The translations under genes were made by a program, and so were the position numbers. A DNA stretch of 64,000 nt, taken from NCBI GenBank assembly GCA_944325305.1, contig CALUZO010000013.1, forward strand, positions 124,001 through 188,000. The letters are read 5' to 3'. A model generated the notes under the pieces. It was not told where the DNA came from. It searched no databases and saw only the letters and a list, made by a program, of their open reading frames with translations. This DNA is from an uncultured Rikenellaceae bacterium. GTDB taxonomy: Bacteria > Bacteroidota > Bacteroidia > Bacteroidales > Rikenellaceae. Below, in pieces: positions 46,930 to 56,360 of this stretch (its first letter is position 1; each line of letters starts with the position of its first letter).

Positions 46930-47592
46930 TTATTTGTCTGCTTTGAGTGCCGGGTTGTTTTGTTCGATATATATTTGATCTTCCGGGCCTGAAATGCTCG
47001 GATCGAGGCTCAGTTCATCGTCGGGTTCGACCCATTCGTTGATCGACGGATCATAGGTCATGGCTCCGTTGAAATACAGTTTCAGCACGTTTACGCTCGG
47101 CAGCGATTGTCCGTATTCGTAATGGCTGATATTGATATTCATGTCGATTTCATATTTGTCTCCGCTTACGGAGAGTATCTTGAAGTTACCGCCTACGACT
47201 CTTGCCGGATCCTGGTCAGTCGAGTTGTTGTCTATTTCTTCGTATTCGAAGAACTCTGGTTTGGAGCCTTTCCAGACAATAGAGTATGAACGTACCTCGC
47301 TCCATTTGTGTCTTGAATTGTCGATGTATTGCTGCGGTATCTTCAGTTTCAGGTAGAATGACGAGGTTTTTATTTCAAAATATTCGTTAGGGTAGATATT
47401 GCCCCCGGAATTGTCTTCGCGTGCGAAGGATGCGTAAATGATAGGTTCCTGTATTTTCCTTTCATCATCATTATACATCCATGTTAACGTATTGGGGGCT
47501 GCGCTCTTGTCTTTATCTTTGTTGCATGCCGTCACCAGAATGCCGATGAGCAGAAGCAGTAGAAATGGTTTGAGGAAAGTAAAGATTTTCAT
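46930..47592 (-). CDS. Lipoprotein of unknown function
   Basis: A 220-residue lipoprotein with lipobox VTAC (Cys at about residue 23) then NKDKDKS. The body is predicted mostly beta and ends with an acidic tail. I chose MKIFTFLKP as the start. It is adjacent to a second lipoprotein gene with a similar opening (APNTLTW versus PANTITI), suggesting related products. Function unknown. Confidence 0.7.
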   Translation of the reverse strand: MKIFTFLKPFLLLLLIGILVTACNKDKDKSAAPNTLTWMYNDDERKIQEPIIYASFAREDNSGGNIYPNEYFEIKTSSFYLKLKIPQQYIDNSRHKWSEVRSYSIVWKGSKPEFFEYEEIDNNSTDQDPARVVGGNFKILSVSGDKYEIDMNINISHYEYGQSLPSVNVLKLYFNGAMTYDPSINEWVEPDDELSLDPSISGPEDQIYIEQNNPALKADK

Positions 47593-47663
47593 GGGTTGTT
47601 GGTTTGTTATACCGATAAAGATAGGTATTATTTTGATTATCACCAAATTCTGATATATAAATA

Positions 47664-48185
47664 TTAAATTCCGCCGAAACTCTCGGCATATTGCATTTTT
47701 CCTTTGAAGTTACACTGTATCCTGTGGTATGTGGTGGCGGAACCGGGTGTCTCCTGATATTTGATCAACATGTTTATTCTGATTTCGGCCTGGTCGTTGC
47801 TCCCCATTTTAATAATTATTGACCCCTCGGAAATTATGGCTCCGTGTTCTGTGGAGCATGATTTCCCGTTGCTTCTCAGGTCTACTCTGCTGGCGTTGTC
47901 CGCTTCTGTGCCACTGACGCCAATATAGATGCTTTTCAGTTCCAGATACAGATCGAAATCCTTTTCCGGATCGAAGGTATCCCGTGAAGATGCGGTGCTG
48001 ATTCTGAAGCCTCCCTTCTCTCCGCTCGAAAAATTATAGATGTTATATCTGACGTAGCCTATATTCTTTTCGACGCCATCTATCGTGATGGTGTTGGCAG
48101 GAGATTTTTCATCGTCTTTACTGCATGACGCCAAGGCGACAAAGGCGAATAATAACGCGATGGAGATATGGAATATTGTCTTCAT
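47664..48185 (-). CDS. Lipoprotein of unknown function
   Basis: A 173-residue lipoprotein with lipobox LASC (Cys at about residue 21) then SKDDEKS. Mostly beta strands follow, ending in YHRIQCNFKGKMQYAESF. Both this and its neighbour end with a strand about a precursor or total (FNGAMTYD / FKGKMQYA). The role is unknown. Confidence 0.7.
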   Translation of the reverse strand: MKTIFHISIALLFAFVALASCSKDDEKSPANTITIDGVEKNIGYVRYNIYNFSSGEKGGFRISTASSRDTFDPEKDFDLYLELKSIYIGVSGTEADNASRVDLRSNGKSCSTEHGAIISEGSIIIKMGSNDQAEIRINMLIKYQETPGSATTYHRIQCNFKGKMQYAESFGGI

Positions 48186-48228
48186 AAGATTTTTGGGGTA
48201 ATTTGCCGGTTGTGAAGATAGGGGAAAT

Positions 48229-49500
48229 TTATAAGATTCCTTCTGTCGTGGGGGTGTCGTCGGCGCCTTCGATCAAGAGCCGCAGCATGTTGAGTGCGGA
48301 TGCCGATGAGCGTTCGATATTCTGTTCGCGCAGGTTGCCGAATCTTACTTTGCGGCTGAAGACCCCTTTCGGGTGTGCTATCCCTATCCATACGGTACCC
48401 ACTGGTTCTGATTCGCCGCCTTGACCAGGGCCGGCCACACCGGTTGTCGAGATGGCATAATCGCTGCCGGTGAGGTTTCTGATGCCGAGGGCCATCTGCT
48501 CTGCTACCGTGGCATTGACTGCGCCGTGTTGGTCGAGGAATGCTCTGTCCACGCCCAATACCTTTTCCTTAAGGTCGTAGGTATAGGCTACTACGCCACC
48601 GAGAAAATAGTCGCTCGATCCTGCCAGAGACGTTATGAGGCGTGCGATATTGCCTCCGGTACATGATTCGGCGGTGGAGAGTGTCAGTTTACGTCTCTTC
48701 AGCGTTTGGGCGAGAGATTCGTGTACCGAGGCTCCTTCGAATCCAAGTATGTATTCTGGGATCATTTCTTCCAGTTTCGCGAAATTTTCGTCGATAAGCT
48801 TTCTGGCTGTCTCTTTTTCCAGATCGTATGCGGACAGTCGGAGCCTTATGCCGGACGGATTGGGAAGGTATGCAAGTTTCAATCCGCGTGGGAGTGAGTC
48901 TTCCCATCCGGCGATGCGTGTAGCGAGTACCGATTCGGCCAGACCGAAGGTTAGCATTGTTTTGTGGACGATGTTCCCCATTTTGAATTTTTTCTTGAGG
49001 CGGGGAAGAACCTCCTCGGCGAGCAGGGCTTTCATCTCGAATGGAACGCCCGGCATTGATACCACTATCTTGCCGTTCTTTTCGAACCACATTCCGGGGG
49101 CGGTGCCGTTGCGGTTGGGCAGTACCGTGCAGCATTCCGGTACCATTGCCTGGGAGCGGTTCAGTTCATTGAAGTCTATTCCCCGTGCCGCAAGCATGTT
49201 TGCGATCATCTCAAGTGTATCCGGATCCTCGCGCATCCCGCAGCCGAAGTAGTCGGCGAGTGTTTTTTTCGTAATGTCGTCTTTTGTAGGTCCGAGCCCG
49301 CCTGTGATGAGTATTATGTCGGCATGTGCCATTGCGTAGTCGAGCGCTCTTTTGATCTCTTCTGCGTTGTCGGCTATGCTCTCCATACCCTCGATTCTGA
49401 TGCCGTTTTCGTTGAGTCGGGCGGCCATCCATGCCGAATTGGTGTCGGTGATTTGGCCTATGAGAATCTCGTCGCCTATAGTGATAATTCGTGCCAGCAT
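48229..49500 (-). CDS. cinA: CinA family protein (competence/damage-inducible, PncC)
   Basis: The 423-residue protein joins an N-terminal MoCF-like nucleotide domain (ITIGDEILIGQITDTNSAW, then TGGLGPTKDD) to a C-terminal PncC nicotinamide-mononucleotide deamidase (STAESCTGG near residue 275). CinA recycles pyridine nucleotides and sometimes aids competence. I chose MLARIITIGDE; an upstream extension of 56 residues lacks similarity. Confidence 0.93.
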   Translation of the reverse strand: MLARIITIGDEILIGQITDTNSAWMAARLNENGIRIEGMESIADNAEEIKRALDYAMAHADIILITGGLGPTKDDITKKTLADYFGCGMREDPDTLEMIANMLAARGIDFNELNRSQAMVPECCTVLPNRNGTAPGMWFEKNGKIVVSMPGVPFEMKALLAEEVLPRLKKKFKMGNIVHKTMLTFGLAESVLATRIAGWEDSLPRGLKLAYLPNPSGIRLRLSAYDLEKETARKLIDENFAKLEEMIPEYILGFEGASVHESLAQTLKRRKLTLSTAESCTGGNIARLITSLAGSSDYFLGGVVAYTYDLKEKVLGVDRAFLDQHGAVNATVAEQMALGIRNLTGSDYAISTTGVAGPGQGGESEPVGTVWIGIAHPKGVFSRKVRFGNLREQNIERSSASALNMLRLLIEGADDTPTTEGIL

Positions 49501-49622
49501 GTTTTTTTGTCTGTCGTGAAATTCAGGGAACATTAAACGGGTCCCTGCCGCCAGTTTCATGATCCCACTAATCTCGCACGATAAGCCGGGAAAACCAGAA
49601 CTGCAGGGTGATTTTATTTGAT

Positions 49623-50672
49623 TTATTGTTGTTTCGGTGTCTCTTCGGCCAGCCTTATGTGCTTGCATATTTTTTTTGCGAATGCCGGGCCTTCGTATAT
49701 GAAGCCGGAGTATATTTGTATGAGGCTGGCTCCGGCGTCAAGCATGCGCTGAGCATCTTTCGGTGACATTATTCCGCCAACGCCTATGATAGGATAATGG
49801 CCTTCGGTTTTTTTGTGGATGTGTGATATGATACTTATAGCGCGGTCGGTTATTGGGGCGCCGCTCAGACCGCCGTTGCCGATTCGTTTGACGGTTTTGC
49901 TGTCTGTCGTCAGGTTCGAACGCGAAGTGGTCGTGTTGACTGCCACAAGTCCGTCGAGCGGGGTGTCGATGAGTATCTGAATGATTGAGTCTATCTGCTC
50001 GAAAGAGAGGTCGGGTGATATTTTGAGCAATATGGGACGGTATGAGTTTTGGCCTCGGCGGAACTCGAACAGTCCTTCGAGAATGGCGTTGAGGTTGTCG
50101 GGATTTTGCAGATCGGTGATATTTTTTACGTTAGGACAGCTGACGTTGACCACGAAATAGTCTGCATATTCGTAAAGACTGCGGAAGAGTTTCAAATAGT
50201 CGGACGGAGCCTCTTCATTTGAGGTCAATGAGTTTTTGCCGAGGTTGACTCCGATCACGACGTTGTTGTTGCGTTTGCGCAGGTTTTTCAGCATGTTTTC
50301 GAGGCCTTTGTTCGGGAAACCCATACGGTTGATGAGTGCGTTATCTTTTTTCAGCCTGAATATGCGCGGTTTGGGATTTCCAGGTTGGGATTTGGGTGTC
50401 ACCGTTCCCACTTCGACGAATCCGAAACCCATGGCTGACATTTCGCGATAGAGGTCTCCGTTTTTGTCGAAACCTGCCGCGAGCCCCACCGGATTCGGAA
50501 ACTTAACTCCGAAAACTTCCCTTTCGAGAGAGGGGTGCTTGTATGAGAACATGGCCCTAAGCAGAGGCAGCATGCCTATCCTCCTTGCGAAACGCAGCAT
50601 TGCCGCCACGAAATGATGGATAGATTCGGCCGAGAAACAAAAAAATATGGGCCTTAAAATGGACTTGTACAT
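49623..50672 (-). CDS. pyrD: Dihydroorotate dehydrogenase (quinone), class 2
   Basis: PyrD oxidises dihydroorotate to orotate with electrons passed to a quinone, here presumably menaquinone. The 349-residue protein has the class 2 N-terminal membrane helix pair (SILRPIFFCFSAESIHHFV), NPVGLAAGFDKNG near residue 61 and the catalytic Ser in VNVSCPN near 175. Confidence 0.96.
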   Translation of the reverse strand: MYKSILRPIFFCFSAESIHHFVAAMLRFARRIGMLPLLRAMFSYKHPSLEREVFGVKFPNPVGLAAGFDKNGDLYREMSAMGFGFVEVGTVTPKSQPGNPKPRIFRLKKDNALINRMGFPNKGLENMLKNLRKRNNNVVIGVNLGKNSLTSNEEAPSDYLKLFRSLYEYADYFVVNVSCPNVKNITDLQNPDNLNAILEGLFEFRRGQNSYRPILLKISPDLSFEQIDSIIQILIDTPLDGLVAVNTTTSRSNLTTDSKTVKRIGNGGLSGAPITDRAISIISHIHKKTEGHYPIIGVGGIMSPKDAQRMLDAGASLIQIYSGFIYEGPAFAKKICKHIRLAEETPKQQ

Positions 50673-50790
50673 AAGCGTAATTTGTATTTCTGTACCGTCC
50701 GCCGGTTGCGTCCGGATGTGTTACCTTTTATGAATTCCGTAAATATAGTGTAATTTTTAATGGATGTTGGAGATTGTGGTTAAAATTTAA

Positions 50791-51855
50791 CTAAAAATAT
50801 TCACTGCGATAATGGTAGTTGTTCCGTATGTTCTCGAAATTTTCCGGAGCATTTTTTAGGTCTGTCGTTTCCTTGCGGATGTTGCAGTATTTTTTTATGC
50901 TTCCTGTCATTTCGCTCCAGCTGATAGGGCGTGGTGTTACACGGGGAACCTCCTCGGCCGGGTACCATCCGGCAAGAGGCAGTCCGAATTTGCGTGCGAT
51001 TGCGTTTACTGCCATTGATGTTGCATTAGCCTTGCCCTGGGCCGAGTATCCTGCTATGTGCGGGGTCGATACGAATGCAGTGTCGAGCATGCGCAGGTTG
51101 ATATCGGGTTCGTTTTCCCACGTGTCGATGCAGCAGGTGCATTTGCCCGACTCTGCCGCGGCCAGCATGGATTCTGTTTCGGTGATGCCGCCGCGTGCAC
51201 AGTTGATAATCAGGTTTTCTGGCTTTATCTGTTCAAAGAAATGCTTGTCGGCGAGATGATATGTGGCATCTTCACCTCCTCTGGTCAGAGGCGTGTGGAA
51301 AGTTATGATGTCGCAATCGGATATTATGCGTCCGAACGGAACGAATTCTTCGGGTGTGTAGAGCGATTCGCTACACGTGCACGGTCTCTCTGCCGACATG
51401 GCTCTTTGGCGTGGGGGGTCGCAGCACAGCACGTCGAATCCCCATAATTTGGCATAGCGCGCTACCAATGAGCCGACATTGCCTACGCCGACTACGCCGA
51501 TTCGTTTTTGGCATGGCTTCCAACCCTGAACTTTCGATGCGTAGGAAAGCGTGGCTCCCATCCACTGAAGTACGCCGCGGGCATTGCAGCCGGCAGCCGT
51601 TGCCACCTCGATACCTGCCTTCCGGCAATATTCGAGGTCGATATGGTCATATCCTATTGTGGCTGTGGCTATGAGTTTGACCGACGATTCATGCAATAAC
51701 TCTTCGTTGCATTTTGTGCGTGTGCGGATGACAAGGGCGTCGGCATCTGCCGCATCGTTTGCCGATATGCGGTCGCCGGGGATATAAACCGTTTGGGCAT
51801 ACGGTTCGAGCATGCCACGGATATACGGGATATCGCTGTCGATAACTATCTTCAT
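50791..51855 (-). CDS. pdxB: 4-phosphoerythronate dehydrogenase PdxB
   Basis: PdxB oxidises 4-phosphoerythronate in the deoxyxylulose phosphate-dependent vitamin B6 pathway. The 354-residue D-2-hydroxyacid dehydrogenase has the NAD-binding GVVGVGNVGSLVARYA near residue 119, the Arg in NCARGG near 225, a Glu in WENEPD near 246 and the His in TPHIAGYS near 263. It has a strong promoter. Confidence 0.93.
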   Translation of the reverse strand: MKIVIDSDIPYIRGMLEPYAQTVYIPGDRISANDAADADALVIRTRTKCNEELLHESSVKLIATATIGYDHIDLEYCRKAGIEVATAAGCNARGVLQWMGATLSYASKVQGWKPCQKRIGVVGVGNVGSLVARYAKLWGFDVLCCDPPRQRAMSAERPCTCSESLYTPEEFVPFGRIISDCDIITFHTPLTRGGEDATYHLADKHFFEQIKPENLIINCARGGITETESMLAAAESGKCTCCIDTWENEPDINLRMLDTAFVSTPHIAGYSAQGKANATSMAVNAIARKFGLPLAGWYPAEEVPRVTPRPISWSEMTGSIKKYCNIRKETTDLKNAPENFENIRNNYHYRSEYF

Positions 51856-51872
51856 GGCTTGTTTTTACGGGT

Positions 51873-51905
51873 CAAATATACTACTTAATGACAAGAATAT
51901 CCAAA
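51873..51905 (-). promoter_or_regulatory. Promoter of pdxB
   Basis: On the minus strand TTTG (51902-51905), a 21-bp spacer and TATATTTG (51873-51880), 18 nt before the start. Both boxes match consensus exactly. Confidence 0.7.
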
Positions 51906-51927
51906 CTGGGCGTTTCTTAACAAAAAA

Positions 51928-51955
51928 CCCCGCGGTAACTCACGTCACAGCGGGG
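51928..51955 (-). terminator. Orphan minus-strand terminator-like hairpin
   Basis: Six GC pairs (51928-51933 with 51950-51955) and a 16-nt loop, followed on the minus strand by six T. No annotated minus-strand gene lies upstream of it: the next gene in that direction is plus-strand. It may end an unannotated small RNA. Confidence 0.5.
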
Positions 51956-51978
51956 ATACCCAACTTAATGTATTGATT

Positions 51979-52038
51979 ATGAAAAAAACTATAACCTCCG
52001 ACTCGTGTAGCATTATTTGCCGGAAGTCACATATATAA
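51979..52038 (+). CDS. Possible 19-residue leader ORF
   Basis: An ATG-initiated frame (MKKTITSDSCSIICRKSHI) in the 348-nt gap between pdxB and the agmatinase-like gene. It has no detectable family and could be chance. It lies on the opposite strand to the orphan terminator. Confidence 0.2.
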   Translation: MKKTITSDSCSIICRKSHI

Positions 52039-52156
52039 CGCATAATATGGTATTTTTGTTGTATGGTCTTATGATTTAAGATATATTTATAAGTAAATTT
52101 TATAACGTATGCCCCTTATAGGCTGATATGACTGAGGTTCTTAAAGGCATTTTCTT

Positions 52157-52164
52157 TACATTTG
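52157..52164 (+). promoter_or_regulatory. -7 box for the agmatinase-like gene
   Basis: TACATTTG, a full match, 40 nt before the start. No clear -33 box. Confidence 0.5.
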
Positions 52165-52203
52165 CGCACCTAATTTTCTGAAAAAGCGGAATTTGCATCT
52201 GAT

Positions 52204-53250
52204 ATGGATATTAAGGATTTCGACCCTGATGGCGTGGGTCAGGCAAACGGTAATTATTTCGGTTTTCCTTTTACGGCGGAACAGTCGCGACTTGTGCTCG
52301 TGTCGGTGCCGTGGGATGTTACCTCGTCGTATGGAGATGGATCGAGTTTCGCTCCAGATGCTATAATCAATGCATCCTCGCAACTCGATTTTTATGATCC
52401 GGTTTATCCGGGTGGATGGAAAGAGGGCATAGCTACTGTCCCGATAGATTATGGCATACAGGAAAAAAGTACATTCCTGAGACCCGAAGCCGCCAAAGTC
52501 ATCGAAACGCTCGAACATGGCGGTAACATTATAGACGACATGCTTCTTCGCCGCCGCACGGAAAAGGTGAACGAGGAATCCGGGAAACTTAACGATAAAA
52601 TATATGCCGAGGTGTCGAGGTGGCTTGCCGCCGGCAAGATAGTGGGGGTCGTGGGCGGCGATCACAGTACTCCGTTCGGGGCGATCAGGGCGGTAGCCGA
52701 AAAAGAGGGCGAAATTGGCATCCTCCATGTAGATGCGCATGCCGATCTGCGTGATGGCTATGAGGGTTTCGTGCATTCGCACGCTTCGATAATGTTCAAT
52801 GTCATTACGAAGATACCTCAGGTCGGGAAACTGGTGCAGGTCGGATTGCGCGATGTGAGCGAAAGGGAGATGAAATTCGCTGCAACTAACAGAAAAATAG
52901 AGATCTTTACCGACTGGCAACTCGACAAGGGCCGTTATGAGGGCGAGAGTTGGGACAGGCAATGTAGTCGCATTGTTTCGCTGTTGCCTGACAAGGTATA
53001 CATTAGTTTCGATATAGACGGACTTTCGCCGGATAATTGTCCCAATACCGGTACGCCTGTTCCGGGAGGTTTGTCGTTCGGCGAAGCCGCATGGTTGCTC
53101 AACAAGGTTGCCGAGTCGGGACGTACCGTGGTCGGATTCGACCTTTGCGAGGTATCTCCCTCGGCAGATAACGAATGGGATGCGAACGTCGGGGCAAGAA
53201 TGCTTTACAAACTTTGTAATGTAGCTCTCAAATCACGGATTAAAATGTAA
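52204..53250 (+). CDS. Agmatinase / ureohydrolase family protein
   Basis: The family hydrolyses guanidino compounds with a binuclear Mn site. In this 348-residue protein the ligands are visible: His154 (GGDHS), Asp177/His179/Asp181 (DAHAD) and Asp270/Asp272 (SFDIDGLSP). Agmatine is the likeliest substrate, giving putrescine and urea, but formiminoglutamate or arginine cannot be excluded from sequence alone. Confidence 0.9.
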   Translation: MDIKDFDPDGVGQANGNYFGFPFTAEQSRLVLVSVPWDVTSSYGDGSSFAPDAIINASSQLDFYDPVYPGGWKEGIATVPIDYGIQEKSTFLRPEAAKVIETLEHGGNIIDDMLLRRRTEKVNEESGKLNDKIYAEVSRWLAAGKIVGVVGGDHSTPFGAIRAVAEKEGEIGILHVDAHADLRDGYEGFVHSHASIMFNVITKIPQVGKLVQVGLRDVSEREMKFAATNRKIEIFTDWQLDKGRYEGESWDRQCSRIVSLLPDKVYISFDIDGLSPDNCPNTGTPVPGGLSFGEAAWLLNKVAESGRTVVGFDLCEVSPSADNEWDANVGARMLYKLCNVALKSRIKM

Positions 53251-53373
53251 GTTCGGTCTATATTGGCATGAAAAATGGTTGCGGTTAATCGTATGAAATC
53301 AGATTACGTATTGTAAATTTAAGGTAGCCTTCTGGTGAAATGGAAGGCAATACCTGTATAAGACCATGAAACA

Positions 53374-54741
53374 ATGACAAAACCAGGCAGACATTTTTGG
53401 TGGTTGAGAAGATGGTACCTGATAAGGCGTAGTAGCAACAGTTTCTTCGGCAGCCAATGGGCAGGCGGGGTAGTACTTGTGATATTTGCCGTTATAGCAC
53501 TTGTTCTTGCCAATCTCGGGGCCACTAAAGAGTGGTATCATTACATTTTGAGTTCGGAATTTGGTTTTGTTTTCAATGATCTGGCCTTTGAAATGTCGCT
53601 TGAACACTGGATCGATGATGGTCTGATGGTGCTGTTCTTCTTCGTCGTGGGACTCGAAATAAAACGCGAGTTGATAGCCGGCGAATTGTCGAACGTGAAG
53701 AAAGCATCCCTGCCTATCGTTGCCGCAATAGGCGGAATGGTGGCTCCTGCCTTGATTTATCTCTCCATAAATGCGGGGACGGAGTTCGAAGCCGGATGGG
53801 GAATCCCCATGGCTACCGATATAGCATTCGCCATAGGTATTCTCTCGCTTTTAGGGAAGCGGGTCCCCACAGCGCTCAAGGTATTCCTTACGGCACTCGC
53901 GATCGTCGACGACCTCGGGACTATTCTGGTAATAGCCATATTCTACACTTCGAGCATAAATTTCTTTATGCTTGGCGGCGGCATATTGTTGCTGCTATTG
54001 TTATACGCAATGAACAAGCAGGGAGTGACTTCGGTATTCCTGTATGTAGTGCCTGCCATAGCCATATGGTACCTGTTCCTCAACAGCGGAGTGCATGCCA
54101 CCATAGCCGGAGTTCTCGTAGCCATGATGATGCCGGTACGGCCCAGGTTTTCCAAAAAATATTTTTCGTATAAGGTCCGCTATTTTCTCGAGGATTTTAA
54201 AATGCACGATCGTAAAAGTCATGAGGTGCTTTCGAATCAGTATCAATTTGAAGACCTGGAAAGGGTTAAATTCATAGCCAATTCGGCGATAAGTCCTGCT
54301 CAGCGCCTCGAACATGCGCTGAACCCGTTCGTAACGTTCGTGATATTGCCCATTTTTGCACTTGCGAATGCAGGAGTGGAGATAACCGATATTGCCGATG
54401 TACATGTGCTCGGGAAGGCTCAAGGCCAGGGAATATTTCTCGGGCTGGTTTTGGGGAAGCCGCTCGGGATATTTCTTACCTGTTTGGCGGCGATCAAGCT
54501 CGGACTGGCAGTAATGCCCGCAAGAGGAACATGGGGTTTGTTGTTCGGTGTGGCATGTTTGGGGGGCGTCGGTTTCACCATGTCGATTTTCATTGCCAAC
54601 CTCGCTTTCGGCGGTACGGAATATGTTGATCTGGCCAAGATCGCCATATTGCTCGCCTCTGTCTCTGCGGTTTTATTGGGAACCCTGGTCATTAATATTG
54701 TATTACAAAAGCAATTAAGATTTCATAAAGGTGGTAATTAA
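53374..54741 (+). CDS. nhaA: Na+/H+ antiporter NhaA
   Basis: NhaA exchanges sodium for protons to control pH and salt. The 455-residue protein has about twelve helices. Conserved segments are WIDDGLMVLFFFVVGLEIKRE near residue 71, MATDIAFAIGI near 146 and the paired Asp in IVDDLGTILVIA near 175 (the ion site). A ~45-residue cytoplasmic insert follows helix 8. Confidence 0.95.
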   Translation: MTKPGRHFWWLRRWYLIRRSSNSFFGSQWAGGVVLVIFAVIALVLANLGATKEWYHYILSSEFGFVFNDLAFEMSLEHWIDDGLMVLFFFVVGLEIKRELIAGELSNVKKASLPIVAAIGGMVAPALIYLSINAGTEFEAGWGIPMATDIAFAIGILSLLGKRVPTALKVFLTALAIVDDLGTILVIAIFYTSSINFFMLGGGILLLLLLYAMNKQGVTSVFLYVVPAIAIWYLFLNSGVHATIAGVLVAMMMPVRPRFSKKYFSYKVRYFLEDFKMHDRKSHEVLSNQYQFEDLERVKFIANSAISPAQRLEHALNPFVTFVILPIFALANAGVEITDIADVHVLGKAQGQGIFLGLVLGKPLGIFLTCLAAIKLGLAVMPARGTWGLLFGVACLGGVGFTMSIFIANLAFGGTEYVDLAKIAILLASVSAVLLGTLVINIVLQKQLRFHKGGN

Positions 54742-54786
54742 TTAAAAAAAACAACAGCGGAAAGGTGTTTTTTAACATTATTTCAT

Positions 54787-54794
54787 TAAGTTTG
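54787..54794 (+). promoter_or_regulatory. -7 box for the FKBP gene
   Basis: TAAGTTTG, a full match, 72 nt before the start. The 5' leader between them holds a run of eight C (54814-54821). Confidence 0.45.
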
Positions 54795-54866
54795 CAATCG
54801 CTAATGGGCATGACCCCCCCCTTTTGAGTAGAAAGGAAATAACAACAACTAATAAAAATTGTGAAA

Positions 54867-55565
54867 ATGAAAAAATTAATGGCATTTGCGGTTGTAGCTT
54901 GTGTAGCGGCTTCTGCATTCGTATCTTGCGGTGGCTCTGCCAGCCTCAAAACCGATGAAGACTCGGTATCGTACGCTTTCGGTATGAACATAGGCGCACA
55001 GTTGAAGGAAGACAAGGTGGTCAAGATCAATGCATTCCTCGCTGGTTTGAACGACGCTTACAACGGCAAGGAAAAGATCGAACAGAGCGAATTGAGCCGT
55101 ATCGTGAACCAGTACTTCAATGAAAAGCTGCCGGCCAAGAACCTCGAAGAAAGCGAAAAATTCCTCGAAGAAATTGCTGCAAATCCTAACGTGCAGAAAA
55201 CAGAAAGCGGTTTGCTTTATGAAGTGGTAGTAGCGGGCGATCCCAACGTGAAAGCTACTAAAGACGAAGACGTTGTGAAAGTGGTATATCACGGAACCCT
55301 TAAGGATGGCAAGGTATTCGACTCTTCGAAAGAACGCGGCGACACTGCCGAATTCGCTCTCAACAGGGTTATACCCGGATGGACCGAAGGTATGAAACTC
55401 ATAGGTAAAGGTGGTAAGATCAAACTTTGGATACCGTCAGACCTTGCTTACGGCGAATACGGATCGGGCAACGGTGTGATAGGCGCTAACGAAGCTGTCG
55501 TTTTCGAAGTTGATCTGGTAGACGTTATACCTGCACAGGCGGAAGAAGAAGCTGTTGCCGAATAA
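54867..55565 (+). CDS. FKBP-type peptidyl-prolyl cis-trans isomerase lipoprotein
   Basis: A 232-residue envelope foldase. A lipobox (VSC, Cys at about residue 20) is followed by an FkpA/Mip-like N-terminal dimerisation region (DSVSYAFGMNIGAQLKED) and an FKBP domain (VVYHGTLKDGKVFDSS, GWTEGMKLIGKGGK, AYGEYGSG). An in-frame GTG at 54861 adds two residues; I prefer the ATG. Confidence 0.93.
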   Translation: MKKLMAFAVVACVAASAFVSCGGSASLKTDEDSVSYAFGMNIGAQLKEDKVVKINAFLAGLNDAYNGKEKIEQSELSRIVNQYFNEKLPAKNLEESEKFLEEIAANPNVQKTESGLLYEVVVAGDPNVKATKDEDVVKVVYHGTLKDGKVFDSSKERGDTAEFALNRVIPGWTEGMKLIGKGGKIKLWIPSDLAYGEYGSGNGVIGANEAVVFEVDLVDVIPAQAEEEAVAE

Positions 55566-55587
55566 TGCAACACTGATATTTCTTAAT

Positions 55588-55619
55588 GAAACACCCGGAC
55601 TTCCAAGTCCGGGTGTTTC
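55588..55619 (+). terminator. Terminator of the FKBP gene
   Basis: Perfect 15-bp arms (55588-55602, 55605-55619) with a 2-nt loop, 22 nt after the stop. Confidence 0.82.
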
Positions 55620-55750
55620 TGTGAAGTGGCGGTATGCTTTTATTCGTGCGGCATTGCTCGATAATGCGTGGAATAAACACTGGTGTTGGGAAATGTCATG
55701 CAGATCTATTAATTTTACATCTCACTCGAAAAAGGGTAAAATAGTTACGA

Positions 55751-56359
55751 TTGACGCCACGAAAAACCATAACATGCACGTTGATGCTTTTATTCGCATC
55801 TGCCATTTGTCAGATGGCGGCTGGATCAGAACTCTCGACTGCACCGAACGGAGTAAACAAGATGGCGGCCGAGCAGTCCGTAGCATGTGAAAGAACAGAT
55901 AATGACCAATCTATCAAGAAAATGAAATATGCTATAATCCACACCGAAAAAGGTGACATGAAAGCCGAACTCTACGAAAATGAAACGCCGGGTACGGTCG
56001 CTAATTTTGTGAAACTCGCCAAGTCGGGTTTTTACGATTCGTTGACATTCCACAGGGTTATCCCCGATTTTGTCATACAGGGCGGTTGCCCCGAAGGAAC
56101 GGGTGCCGGCGGTCCGGGATATACCATCAAATGCGAAACATCAGCACCCCGACAATATCATGACCGGGGAGTGTTGTCGATGGCACACAGAGGCCCAAAT
56201 ACCGGAGGTTCGCAGTTCTTTATCTGTCACAACCGCAAGAATACCGCCCACCTCGACGGTAAGCATACCGCCTTCGGGAAAGTGATTGAAGGCTTGGATG
56301 TCATAGATGCGATACGTCAGGGCGATCTGATTCTCGGCATCGACATAATAGATGAATAG
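55751..56359 (+). CDS. Cyclophilin-type peptidyl-prolyl isomerase, probably exported
   Basis: The cyclophilin domain spans the last ~145 residues: [28 protein letters not shown] and the [15 protein letters not shown] core with the catalytic-type Arg and Phe. The start is uncertain. From a TTG at 55751 the product has a good signal peptide (PRK then a hydrophobic run to AAG). An ATG at 55784 gives a shorter one, and an ATG at 55922 gives a cytosolic form ([11 protein letters not shown]). A TAATTTTA box at 55710-55717 would favour the longer forms. Confidence 0.9.
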   Translation: MTPRKTITCTLMLLFASAICQMAAGSELSTAPNGVNKMAAEQSVACERTDNDQSIKKMKYAIIHTEKGDMKAELYENETPGTVANFVKLAKSGFYDSLTFHRVIPDFVIQGGCPEGTGAGGPGYTIKCETSAPRQYHDRGVLSMAHRGPNTGGSQFFICHNRKNTAHLDGKHTAFGKVIEGLDVIDAIRQGDLILGIDIIDE

Positions 56360-56360
56360 T

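Noticed and set aside
54814..54821. C8 run in the FKBP leader as a phase-variation switch
   Set aside because: It lies in the untranslated leader, is short, and does not change spacing between the -7 box and a -33 box.
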